64,000 nt of DNA from Malurus cyaneus samueli. Taxonomy: Eukaryota; Chordata; Aves; Passeriformes; Maluridae. The stretch covers positions 1,322,267-1,386,266 of the forward strand of contig CM019220.1 in assembly GCA_009741485.1 (NCBI GenBank). Direction: 5' to 3'. A program made the position numbers and the translations under genes. Below, in pieces: positions 25,517 through 38,300 of this stretch. How positions within the stretch are numbered: the first letter of the stretch is position 1; every line of letters begins with the position of its first letter. The notes under the pieces are model-generated. The model had not been told where the DNA came from and searched no databases. It saw only the letters and a program-made list of their open reading frames with translations.

Positions 25517-28500
25517 TGATTAGTCTGCTCTAATTGTCTTTCCTGTAGACGTTGTGGCCTGGAAGACCACAAGAAACACGAGCAGCTGTGATTTGTAACT
25601 GATTTAAAAAGCCTTCTCCTGTCTGTAATTGTACCATGGTGACTGAGGGGAGAGAATACAATATCCTTAAAAAAATCACTTTGCATTCAGCTAAGTGTAT
25701 AAACTCTCTCACTCATTAATAGTAAATTAGTGGATGATTTTTGCAGGAAGTCATTAGAGGTTTCAGGTGGCAGACATTGCCATGCATGTCTGGGTTGTTA
25801 AAAATTCTTTCATTCCCACATCTCTCAAATCAGACTTTCTCAAGCAGATTCTTAAAAAAAAATTACAAATGAAACACTTTAAATTATGACCTTTACATTC
25901 TTTTTTCACATTTATTTTCTCTCAGAAATGGAACTTAAAAATCACTGTAAGGTTAAATTGAACATTTGACTTTGTTTTCCTTCAGTTTTCTCTATTAAAA
26001 ATATTTCACTTTTTAAACTTTATTTTTACAGGATATCAGGAGTTATTTTTGCTGATCTGCTTCCTAAATTGTAGCTCCCATTTAACATAATTTTTTTTTG
26101 TTCCAGAATATGTGCTCTAGTTCAGACATAGAAGGTGCATAATGAAACTTCTTTCTGCCCTTAGTTGTGCTGTTGTAAGTACACCCGAAGTACCAAAAAT
26201 TTGGGTAGAACGTCCTCCCTCTTTTTTCTTTTTTCCAATTGGAGAAAATACGAAAACTTGGATTCAGTTTCTCTCTGTGTGCATCCACCTGCACTCACCA
26301 CCTCGGAGAACAAACAAAGCCCCAAAACTCAGATCTGAATTTATCAGAGAATTCTTGCAAAAGCTCGGAGAAATCATGCAACCTCTCCACGTCTCTTTGA
26401 GATGAAGATAACACATTATTTCTTTTCCTTTTTCTTGGTTTGACTGAAGATTTCTCAAGGCAGAGCTGCCCGGGCTGTGTCTGTGCAGAGAACGTCTCAC
26501 AATGAATTGGGAGTTCGGCTCCGGGCACATCAGCATTACCACAATGCAGATTAATATATTTTTTTCCCCTCTTTCATTTCTTTAAAGCTGATACAATCTA
26601 CCTCTGCTTGAGCTCTGCCTGAGGTATGAAATAAGTGTAAAAGTTCACGTTTTTAGCAGCGAGATGTTTCTTAATTAGAGCTCTTCTTATCGGTCGACTC
26701 CTTTTAACCATTTAGATTTAAATTTAGTCAGGGTCTCCAATATGTCATATTCTTTTAATCCCCCCCCATTATTAGTGTATCTAAATTATGTGCATTTCTT
26801 TGTGGGTTGCTGTGCAGTAATTCTTCCTTCTAACTAAAAATGGCAAAGGGAAGATGGAAAGGTACATTCTGCTTCTGACGTGATGAATATTAATTTAGTG
26901 CAGGGCAAACAAGATCCACACTTGCAGGAGAACTTTGCCCACGACTTTCTGGAACTGAGATAGATTTTCTACAGAAACCTCTAAACATGAAAGGACACCC
27001 CCTTCCCCCCCCCAGAGATCCAAGAAAACCCCTAATTAAATGAATTAGAATACAAGGGCTATAGAATTATGTTTCTGTTCTGCCACAGCAGAGTTCCTAA
27101 CCCTGGGGACATTGTGGAGCCAGCGATCAGAAGCACAAATGAACTCTGACTCTGATAACTTCGAGTCCTAACAGGGAGAGAGAGTGGAGGAAAGTTTGCC
27201 AGAGAGGCCCCAGAGATAACAGCCAGAATTATATAATTGTGCATATATAGGACAAAAAGCTACAGCGATTTCCTCCTGCGGGGTGACAGCTTCGACTCGG
27301 GATGTGACTTCAGTGAAATTTGCTGCGATTTGGAGACAGGAATAATGACTGCTGGCCAAATCTGGACCCTCGCATCGAGCCTGCCCGGACGGGGATTTGC
27401 AGGGATGCAGAAGCACATCAGAGCTGCTTTGCAGATACTGCTTAAGCCCCTTAGTTCTCTCCAAACCAGGGGATTTGGAGTGGGGAATCCTTGGAATTGA
27501 CACATTAATTTTCTCCCGTCCATGGCCTGTGCTCAAACTTCTGCTGGGGAAACGTAGAGATCGTTGCATTTCCTCCTCGTCGTGGGTATTCCTGCTCTGA
27601 CATTGAGGTGGATGTTATCTTTGGGAAAATAAAACAAGCCAGAACTGGCCAATTATAAAATGCAGTAATTCCTTTAAAATTTTATTAAAGGACATTTCTG
27701 TGAAAGCTTTAGAGATTTTTACAGATATTTAATTTGTGCTAAAAGCACAAATGTAAAAATATATCATCAAATGTAACAGTTCCTTAGCCCTGCAGAAGTA
27801 TTGAAAGGAAAACACTTCTTTTCTGATATTCAAAACTTTTTGCGGTCCATCTGTTAAGTTTATGGGCAAATTTTATCTTTGGGTGTGCATCCTAGGTTGT
27901 TATGATGACCTGTTCGTCTGCAGCGTGCACTGAAATCCAGAAGACTGTCTTTATTTTGAATGTTATTTGCAAAGGCCATGAAAAAAGCTGACATTCATCA
28001 AAAGCTACGGCTTGGCCATGCTGAACATTTGCTTTGTTGCAGGGGAGAGTGGCCACTAATCCTTGATTGTCTTCTGAATTATTTGAGGACTTAACTATAG
28101 TTAAAATGTGACCTGAAACCAATGCCTTTGAGGGAGATGAAATTGCTGCGCTGCCACAGAAATACCAGCGCGAGTCAAGAAAATCAGTTGCTCTCCCCTA
28201 ATCTCCTTTCCTTTGGAAACTTTGCTAATGAGATCAATTCCAGAGACAGTTGCCTTGATCCACGATGGTAAAAGTCCTTCTAAATAAAGGATAAATAAAG
28301 TGGGATAACCTGGAGCTACGTTGAGGATGGGGAGCGTAACGTGAGGTGAACGGACAACCTGGCTTTGCCGATCCCCCCGAGTGTCAGATTGGGTTTGACT
28401 GTTGAAAATGGCCTGTAACTGTGCTTTTACCAGAGCATCCTTCCCTCCTGTCCTGCTGCCAGAGAGAAGACTCGGCCTTCATCGACGTGACGTGTGGCTC

Positions 28501-28770
28501 AGATGTGGCCTCAGCTGATTTTGTAACTCAGGGGGAGATAGGAGGGAAGAAAGCGGGGAAAAATATTCCCTTTAGCTTGATCTTTAGGGGCTCAGAAAAA
28601 TAAAATCTTTGGGCATGTTGAGTGCTAATTGTCCACTCAATGCCTTTCTCTGAGCTGTACCATCAGCAAATATTTCTTTTTGAAATAAGACATTTTGTTC
28701 AAGGTAAAAAAAAAAATCTGAAAACAGACCTTCTGTTTTCCTAGGCTAAAATTAGGAGTGGGAATGGATT
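25517..28770. other. Non-coding stretch with scattered CpG-bearing segments
   Basis: No gene recognised. 27.26-27.60 kb and 28.32-28.56 kb have visibly more CpG than the surrounding DNA but do not amount to a CpG island. The 133-codon antisense frame at 27168-27569 lies in the first of these and has overlapping open frames on both strands, so base composition rather than coding explains it. Confidence 0.45.
28488..28494 (+). promoter_or_regulatory. CRE-like TGACGTG motif
   Basis: TGACGTG within 'cgacgtgacgtgtgg', preceded by a second ACGTG-type core. It resembles a CREB/ATF half-site. A 7-bp motif is weak evidence alone; the doubled ACGTG in CpG-poor DNA is the reason for listing it. Confidence 0.2.
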
Positions 28771-28834
28771 TTGGGGGGTGGAATTAGCTGATCTTTGAGC
28801 TCTCTTTTAACCCACACCATTTAATGATTCTATC
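28771..28834 (+). mobile_element. CR1 LINE extreme 3'-end fragment
   Basis: 'ttagctgatctttgagctc' followed by 'ttaacccacaccatttaatg' and 'attctatc' aligns with the CR1 terminus (actagatgatctttgaggtcccttccaacccaaaccattctatgattctat) in sense orientation. Short and diverged. Confidence 0.7.
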
Positions 28835-31149
28835 AAACTCTGGTAAACCAGAGGGAATGCAACTCCTCGATTTTGCCCCATACAAATCTTCTGAGCTGTT
28901 GAAAACACCGTTGGAAGGTGCACGAAGTGCATGGAGAATAAACAGGGATTGTGAGTCTGAGAATCTCTTTGAGTAGCCAGAGGTTTTGTGATTAGGTCAG
29001 ATCTAAAGGATCCTATAAAATTAAAAACCTGGGAGATCTTTTCATTGGCAATTTTGCAGTGTAACTGCAAATTTCCTGAGTTGTGAGGAAGCAGAATGAA
29101 GGGTGTTGAATGGGATTTTCTCTAATTGGAGGCCCTTTGTAACAATAAAGGTAACTCAGTATAATTTTATAAACAGGTTTTCACATTCAGTGAGCAAAAG
29201 AATGCAAAGTCCTAATGTCATTCTTACCCACTTGTGTCACATAATTCTGTGAAAAATTTTGGAATTTACTTACTCTGCATGTCTGCAATTCCAAGTGAAA
29301 AAGGTGAGGGGGGTTTTTTGTGGGATTTTTTTTTTCCTGTATCTCATTAACGAATTTTACCTCATTAGGAAACCCTTTAAAATGCTTGGATTGCTATCCT
29401 GAAGAATTAAGTCTTCCATTTATCGACAGGACATGTGCAGCTTTGGCACGAGGGGTGTAAATCCCCCACTGTTTCCTGTCGATGGTTTTCTGTCTTGCTG
29501 GGGAGAAGCAGATCTAGAGAGGGTAACTCAGACCCCCTGACTCTGACCTGAGGAGAGTTAGCAAGGAGAGGGAAAGAGGTTTCATGATCTCAAGAAATAT
29601 ATTTTCTTTGTTTTAATGGATTAGGGTACATTCCATAACCTTTTTTTTTTCTTATTGGATTTTTTTTTTAACTTCTGCTGCTTGTTCTACAAACTCATTG
29701 TGATGTGACTGCCAACATTTCTGAGACGTTCCTTGATGTTCAAGAAGATCTAAACAGGAATAATTTATTCATTTTGGAGCTGGTCAGGCAATAAATGAGT
29801 AACAGCTTCTGTTCTAGTCTTTGTAAAAGGGAAATACACCTAAACCCAAATTTAATGCAGAGAAAATCTTATACAGAATTTTGGGCCACATTCTCAGCCA
29901 CTGTTAATTGTCGGTTCAAGCCTATAAAGTTCTAAGGGTTCAAATCCATTGAACATCAATTTAAAAGAACTTGTCTAATTCCAAGAACCCCAGGGTTTAT
30001 AGATGTGCATGGTTGAGATTAATCCCCAGATGATTCAAGCAGTTCTGGGGAATTTCTGCACCCCAGTAAATTAATCACTAGTTCTTTAGCTGAGGAGAGG
30101 AAAAGGTTTCCCAAGAAAATTCCCAAGGAAATTTCTGCAGCTGAAATGGCCTCTCTGCTCTTGCCCATTATTTGGTTTTGATTATTGATTTCCTACTCTA
30201 AACCCAGAGCTCAATGTTTTCTTCTTGTCTTCTTCAGTGGAAGTAGAGGCTGACGCAAATAAAAATCCCCACGAATACTGATGAATATTTGATTGGTTAC
30301 AAATGCAGTAGATTTAGGGGGAAGGAATTACTTAATTAAGGCAAAACAAGCTGAATGAAATTGTAAAACTCAATGTTTGTTACGCCAGGCTCTAGGATTC
30401 AGTCTTTGCTTCAAACCACCTTTAAAATCAACATTTATTTGCATGGACCTTTGGGGACGAAGACTCCATTGATTTATGCTACAATTTTGTACACTCTAAG
30501 TGTAAAATTGTACACTGATTTGTACTAAAATTTGGGAAAGCAAGCAGATAGATTTGTGGAGAAAGGGCAGCAGCTGAGAACAGACTGAGACATTTTTTGC
30601 ATGCCAGGTTTGAGATCCTGGGATATAAACTTTGCTCTCTCTGAATTAAACTGGAGCAACTCCAGGCTCAGTCATGTAGCTCTGCACAAGGGTGCAAATC
30701 AGTTGTTTGGTGACTGGGCTAAAGGACATTTATTTTTTGCTAATAAAGCTTTATATGACCAGGCAACAGCATAGGTCCCCAAATCTGCAGATCCTGAAAT
30801 GTCCACATTCCTGAATTTAAACATGTCTGGTAGGAAAATACCCATAAGCAGAAGAGAGGATAATTGGCATCATATGAGTTAGTAAATTTGTTTGTTGATA
30901 ATTGGAAAGGCATTTATTATAAGTCCAGAGGTTCCATTTTGCTGTAAACTCAGGCTTATTTTGCTCCCGTCAGACACGAGCTCACGTATTACTACATGAC
31001 AGACCTTTGAGTAAAATGATACATTTCCCCCCAGATCAGGCTGTCTGGCCTCAGCAAGTTTATTCAGGCAGTGGAAATCCCTTATTAAATACATTTTTCA
31101 AAACTTCCCGCAATACTGTTTATTTATAGATTACAGGGGAGATAATCAG

Positions 31150-31390
31150 TGCTTTCCACTCATATTCGCTTAGTTCTTCCTAATGATACCTAGTCACACT
31201 CAGTCATGGTCATGCATACTCTGCTCCACTCACAGCAAATTCCATTCACAGCAAATTTGAATTCACACTTCATAGTCAATCATTTAACTCATTCACATCA
31301 GTCACACTGAATCAATACTCCCCCGCTCCCTTCCTTTTAATGCTCATTCCTTTCCTTTCACATTTACTCCTAAACATCTGCAATCATCCT
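31150..31390. repeat. G-poor, C/T/A-rich asymmetric tract with a 16-bp tandem duplication
   Basis: The given strand has very few G over about 240 bases and recurring TCAC/CATTCA words. A 16-bp near-tandem pair (31227-31242 and 31243-31258, 14 of 16 matching, shared core TCACAGCAAATT) lies inside. It may be an eroded satellite-like array or a strand-biased simple repeat. Confidence 0.6.
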
Positions 31391-33777
31391 CGTTTGCTTG
31401 GTGTCTATCCTCAGAGCAAGAACGTAGCTGTCATTAGCGGTCAGCCCTCTGCAGCTCAGAAATTAGAGGGGTTATTGCAGGGCCAGACAGGCGCTGGAGA
31501 ATCACAGGTGCTGCTCAAATTCCTTGCTGAGGAAGGAAGGAATACCTTCCTTATTTTTGGGGTGGGAATATCACACAGAGGAATGTGGTACCTCATTACA
31601 GATGAAATAACCCCATGTGTGAGGTGGATACTTCAGCCGCAGGTTGTTGGTTTTGCTCACCCTGGGGATGCACAACAATTAAGTAGAGTTGATGCTGCCT
31701 TTATTTTTTTTTCCCCCCAATTTAATTTGATTTTAAACAAAGGTGAAATGCTGTGAAAGCAGGACGGGAGTTGTTGTGGTCAGAAATCGTGAAAATGTGT
31801 GGTGAGTACAACAGGGTTTATTTAATAAATAGGATTTCCTAGAATTTTATTGTTGCCAACTCTTTTGCCTCCATGGCACATCCCAGCCTGGCTCAGGACA
31901 CAACGATCCCACCACACTGCTCAAACAGACTTGCTCCTCTCTCTGGTCTGCTTCATGCAGCATTGAATGGGAAAAAGGGATTCTGGATATATTTGTGTCA
32001 TCTTTTCCTTCCAGATGGCATCAGGCAACTATTTCTCTGTGAAGGCTTTGATGTCAAAATGCTCAAGACACCTTAAAGCTGTAAATTTCCCATGGAGTAT
32101 TGCAGCACGGAAGTCACCGGGAAGACATCCTGGTTTTAAGGGTTGGGGTGTGAAAGAATGTTGCTGCAGATGCTTTAACCAAATTGTGAGTTTACTGATG
32201 AGGAAGATAATAATTTTAATTATTTAATTATTATTTTCTTTCTTAATTTTTTCACTTTTATTATTCCTATAATGAATAATTGACAGCTAAAAAAAATGGG
32301 AAGAAGTGGCATTTAACCCAAGGACACCACACCAGTCCTGTTGAAAACTAGATCTTACATACTAGTGCACAAAAATAGTGATTAATGGGGGGAAAAGGGC
32401 AAGGAGGAAGGCATGAAGGCTTTGAGGAAATTGCTGGGAAAGTCCTGGTGGGCAAATTCTTGGTGTGCAAAGCCTTTCATGGCACTTGTGAGTGCTCCAA
32501 AAGGAGGGAGAAGCCAGCCTTACTCACAGCATATTGTGACTTCCAGGGCAAGGAAAAAGAAACCACTGCATTGAATTAATAGCCTTGTGTTTGGGGACAA
32601 GAGAGCACATCCCAGGAGATGCAAAAGGACCCTATCTATCATCTTGAGATTGGCCTAGGAGGAGACAAAGTACATTTGATGGACTATTATCCTAATTTCT
32701 ATCCTGAAAATCATGGCGTACAGACAGTGGAGCATCAGCTGCTACCTCGGAGTCGCAAACATGAAGTAAAAGGCTGTAACTGGGCTCTTCTTTTCTATTT
32801 TTGTTTTGTTCTGCTATTTATTCCTTAAGAAAGAAAGAAAACAAGACAATTACATGCTCTGGGGAGTCACAATAATCGATAGCAGAAGCCAGCAGGGAAA
32901 TGGGTCTGGACAGCTGAGGGCTGGAGGGAAGGAGCGCGATGCTTTCAGGACACGCGTTTTTTGGGGATGAGGGGCAGATCTGGGGAGCACCAGACCCCTA
33001 CATGGCACCAGCTATGGGGGAATGGACAGAAAGGTTCAGATAGCATTAAATCCACATTTTCAGGGCAGGATATGGCTGTGGAGTTAACAGAGAAGGGTCA
33101 CTTTGTGTTTTCTTGTGTCTAGGACAGCATCGCAGTTTTTGCGGCCCCATTTTTTTGCTCGTTTGAAAAATTTGTGCTACAGAAAATACCATGAGGTGAG
33201 CAAGGAAGAGTTTATCCACCAGCAGAAAGCAGTGGGCAGCTTCCATAACGCTTTTCACCCCCACCAAAATATTCCTTTCACCCTCCAGTTTTGTTTTGTT
33301 TTAAGGTTTGGGATTTTTTTAGCCACGCAGTTCCTAAACAAAGATTTCTGTGTCAATTAGTGGGGTGCATTTGGACTTTGGTCCCTCAGCGTGTGCTTAG
33401 CAGATGTTCACAGCAAAGCAAAGTTTACCCAAACATTTCTGAGGCTGGGGTTTGTATATACAGCCTCTCTCTTTTCTTTCCAAAGGGTACCATATTAACA
33501 ATTCTTTTCTCGCCAGTATAAATATTTTTACTGCAATTAGCTGCATAATGGTGCAGCACGGGTACTTGAAGAGGGTGTACTTATCCACTACAATTTGAGT
33601 CATCCCTTGACGGTAGCACCCGCCCTTGTTGCATTAGAAATCAACTCAATTTCTATTGAAGAAAACATCTAAATATGGGAATAATCCCCTAACCTGTTTA
33701 TTTTGAAAAGTGGCTTGCCATCTAACAACGCTGCCGCAGCGAGCATCTATTAGCTTTGCTTTACTTTGTTTTCCTTC

Positions 33778-33803
33778 TTTTTTTTTTTTTTTTTTTTTTT
33801 TTT
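33778..33803. repeat. Poly-T run
   Basis: About 26 consecutive T, seen directly, following TTCC-rich sequence. Confidence 0.85.
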
Positions 33804-35365
33804 CTGATCATTTTTGATTTCAAAACATTTTGGCCGTTCCACAGACTCCAAGTCTCCTTCCAGGAGAAACACTGAAGAATCAAGTGCATCTCTCCTGCCT
33901 TTTAAAATTACCCTTCAGGGCAGTGCACACACAGAGTGACCCTGGCTTTTGACAAACCTTTGCTGAACAAAATGTAACAAGCCCTGGATATTTCTGAGCA
34001 GCATTTTCTATTCTGACAGAGACAGCTCGGCAGCATTTGATGTCTGCTTGCTGGTCATAGATAATGGTGCATCTTGGGACCATTGTCATCCCTGTCAATA
34101 AGACGGCCTGGGGGGACGTTCAACAAAGCTACCTTTTGATTCACCGTTTTCCCTTCCTTCCCAAGACATTTGTAAGCCCGTGGTCAGCCAGGTCACTTTA
34201 TTTCATCCTGATGTGCCTTGATAATAGCATCATGTCTGACAAAAAATTTTGACAGACCGTCGATGTGCGTTTCTTTGGTCGCTGCGTTGTTTTCTATGCC
34301 TCCTCAATGTCAAGCAAGCTTTGAAAGCTACTGATTATGTTTGTTTGGACTGAATTTGACAAGATTCCTGTTCTTTGAAGCAATTAAGCTCCTGAGGATG
34401 GGTCTTGGGATTTGAGCTAATTTTTTTTTAGCAGTGCAGGAAGCAACTGGAGCATATCCTATGCTCTGGTGTTTTTTATTTTTGTTGTTTCAAGGTTGAG
34501 CTTTCATTGCACCTTTAGAAATACCTTGACCCAAAGGAAACTTTTAAGCTTTAGAAGGAAATCAAAAAGAAAAAAAAGAAAAATGCGCAGCTTGAAACTA
34601 AAAGTTTTGCCTATGTACAAATGCATTTTATCAGAAAGTTCTGAGCTTGGCAGGTGGAGAAATCTCTCCAGAATTTAACTGTTTTGAGGCCACAGACCTG
34701 TCCACTTATAGAATAGATTTTAGGAGCTGACCCATGCTCATGAAGAGAAAGCAAATACAATATTTTACTCAACTGGCCGAAGATAACAGCTCAGAGCCTG
34801 GCTTGCCTATTGTTTAAATTAGTTGCAGGCAATTTAGAGTATTACAAATGAGAATTAGCAGCATTTTTAGTTTTATCAGCCAGCTAAATTGTTAAATGAT
34901 GTTGCTGGAGTTCAGCAGAGCACCTCCAGAGCTACACAACCATTTTTTTTTGGCAGTCACAGATGGAAGTTTGCATCCTGCCCCTGTAGCAGTGGGCACG
35001 AAGCACACGCACATTTAATTGGGTGAGGGCTTTTCTTATTTTTCTTTTGGCAAATAAAGATGAATTTATCACAGTCCATGTGATACTAAAAAAGGCAAAT
35101 GGTAATTTCCTGGTACTGAAAAGAAAAAACAAATAAAGCCTTTCTGGTTTGTGCTGCATTTTAAGGTATTTTTGTTGCCTTTGAATATATTTAACTCGAA
35201 GTCTTTTATCCCTTCATAGTGGAAAGGACACCTTTTTTAAATGTTTGAAGATGTTTAAGGACAGATCCCACCTTATGAATGGAAATCTGGAGGTGCCTGG
35301 GAGTTTCTCATAATCTGGCAGCAGCTGGGCAGGGATTTTTTTGTGTTTTCATTTCAGAGAAGCTT

Positions 35366-35399
35366 CAGGAGCATCATGACCTCAGGAACATCATGACCA
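35366..35399. repeat. 17-bp tandem duplication
   Basis: caggagcatcatgacct (35366-35382) is followed directly by caggaacatcatgacca (35383-35399), 15 of 17 identical. Confidence 0.9.
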
Positions 35400-38300
35400 C
35401 TCAAAATGCACAGGAATGAGAGACCTTTGAAGCGCAGCTCTCCATTCTTCCTTGGGAATCATCAATGAGAGGACATAAATCCGAGTTTAAATCACAAAGC
35501 TGGAGTGAGCAGGTGCACCAACACCTTTTTGGGCTGCTCAACTTCCAGCATGGCTCTGACCTCCAGGAGCAGTGGAGGAAAATTCCCAAGCCTCAGTTTC
35601 CCTGGAGACAAAAGCAGGATGTGAGTATTAATCTCCTTTTCAAGGGGATTTGATGTCTCTTATTGAGAGCAATGCAGTGGGTTGGTAAAAATGTAAACCA
35701 GACTATTTTCTTTTTTATTAGAATTTGTATTTGGTTTTAATATTATGACTGAAATGACAGGCCCTCATTTTCATACATTTCTGGTTTCGCTCCCAGTTAT
35801 TATTTGGGTTATATTACCTTCAAAACATGTTTTTATGGACTTATAATGGCTAGTGATGAAAATGCAGCTAATAGGTACCTACTGCAAATTTATGCATTTT
35901 TCTTGCTTGTAACCTATCAAAATTGCAAATTTTCCCAAGGAATTAATTTCCTTTTGCTCTTGGCCAGGATCTTCCCTTTCTTTCCTACATTCTGAGACGT
36001 GATAATGATTTTTGTCCACTAAATGCCCCCAAAGTGACTTCTGAAGGCCTCCAAAAAAAGTACCGGGATGCAGAAGAATTGATTCGTTTTATTTTCTTTT
36101 CACTGGTATTTTTTTACAGGAATAAAGTATTTCCCTGGAATTATTACCAATGCTTCCCTGGCTTTTCTATTCAGTGCCTTTCTGTCAGGCTATCTATAGT
36201 TCTTGAGGGCGGTATTGTCTAGTTATTCTTTCATATTAAATGATTGGGTTATTACTTTTACGTCTTTCGAATATTTCATTTTACTGATTTCTCCATATTA
36301 AAAAGATGATAAATTATAGCAGCTATTAAGGGCCCAATCCTGAATTCTTAATGTAGCCATTTCCATTATAGTCCCCCCTGACACAGATTTATATGGAATC
36401 TGATAAATTTCTGCTCGGCGAATTCCTAGAGAAACTCCAGAAACCTGAATTAAATTAGTGTGTTAAAATAATCAACGTGAGCCCAATCTTGTCAAGTGAG
36501 GGAGAGATGAGTGTGTTGTGCTCGTTGCAGGACAGGAGTTAATGACTAATTATTAAGCACCAAGATGGGAAGAGTGTAGTGGGATTTCCAGGCACATGAG
36601 GGATTTAGGTCTGAACCCTATTTTTGCTTTAAGTCTTGTTCGTCCTCGGGGTTTTTTCCCCTCACATTTCTAATCTATTTTCCTCTACTGTAAGAAAAAT
36701 GTAGAGAGATTAATTTCTCTGTTAATGCGATTCTGGAATAGTGCAGGACAGAGAATGGGCCCTTTTTGGATGGGGTTTGAGGAGTGGATCCCATGGTGAT
36801 GCTCACTTTGAGCTGGACCAGGAGATCATCAACATTGAAATGAGGTTTTCCATCACAGGCTCTCACTTGGGCCTGCAAAAACAACTTCTGGCAACATCAA
36901 AGCCGATAATTCATTACGTTTGATTTTTGGAGCAAGCCTTCCCCAGCCAACAAATGGATGAACTTCCAAAATCTGAGTTTAAAAGATTTTTTTTCATACA
37001 ATTAAAGAATAAGGAAATAATTAAGCAAAATAATATCCTCCCATCCCTTCCTCCTTGACATGCAACAATGGTGGGATGCCACTGAGGCAAAAATCCCTCT
37101 TTTTCTTTTTTCTAGATCCTTTCTTATGACTGGTGAATAGTTTTTTAAATATAAATACCAACACAAAATGCAGCCTTATCAATTTTCAGATGATTCAAGT
37201 GCAAGGCACTAGAAACCCTTTTTATTGTCGTTTATTTCAGAGGAAATTTTTAGATGTTTCATCATAAAGTGGTTACTTAAAGCACCAGGACAGAGCACAA
37301 GTGACAAAAATGAGTGAATTCAATACTTTCATGGGTAACAATGTGCTGTAATTAATACTTGAAAACTAACAGAAAGACAGAAGATGTAATTGTGCATGAT
37401 CCATTTTTAAATAAATGTTTTAGCTTTGAATATTTTTTTAAAATCCAAAACAATTAATAAAATGAGTGCTTGTTTGGCCTAAACTGTATTTTTTACCCCA
37501 TTTTGCCATTCTAACTACTGAATTGAATGACAAATTCTTTCCTGATCTCTAGATATAAATGTTTCTTCCATTTCATGTTCTTTAGCTCTGCTTCAGAAGA
37601 AACAAAGCACAAAGGTAGACTTACCAGACTGTCAGTTTAATGAAGTACTTAATTTAACATAGGTTTCTTAGAAGAAGCTAAATTTCAAGAAGAAAGAAAA
37701 AGTCCCCTCTAGACTAATAATTGTCTATGGCAGGAAAACTCTTGGCAGTGGAAGTAGGGATTTATCTTGAGTAGGAATGAATTTTCTCCCTCAATTGGCA
37801 TCTGAAAAAAATTCAGCAGGGAGAGTTAAGCGACTAAATAGTTCTCAAATGACTGAAACAAATGGATACTTTAATGAAAATCTTTTGAATGTCACTCAAA
37901 ATTTGGTCCCTGGCGTGGTGGCTCAGGTTTTATGATACTGTACATATGTGGTGCTGGGTTGTTGTTTTTTTTCCTTTCAATCTAAGCTGAATCTGAGGTT
38001 TTGTTTTCATAAAATTATATCCCATCTCTATTTAACTTACTTTGATCGGTTCCAAATGTTGACCTTATTTTTGGTGTGTTTAGGAGGAACTTCATCAGCT
38101 ATTAGGTCTAAATCAAGGGTGGCTTTTTAATTTTGATTTTAATTAATTAACAGGGTGTCTGGGTTACAAAATACCCTTGAGCCTTCACGCATGGTACGAG
38201 TCATCAGAATGAATTGGTTGAAATGCAGTTTTCAGCCATTCTGGGCTTTTATAGTGTATTAATTTGGGGAGAAAAAATGTGTACTCTATAGTTTACTTTG

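Noticed and set aside
29890..29960. GGTTCAAGCC and GGGTTCAAATCC, resembling tRNA T-arms
   Set aside because: No acceptor, D or anticodon stem could be assembled around either motif.
30021..30053. Hairpin TCCCCAGA / TCTGGGGA with 13-base loop
   Set aside because: An eight-base stem is common by chance in a window this size.
30481..30511. Small hairpin ACAATTTT(GT)ACAC / GTGTAAAATTGT
   Set aside because: The arms are short and AT-rich; too weak for a microRNA precursor call.
31340..31756. 138-codon frame with LLxLLLNI...QPSAAQKLEGLLQGQTG peptide
   Set aside because: No recognised domain, begins inside a G-poor skewed tract, and its length is within chance expectation.
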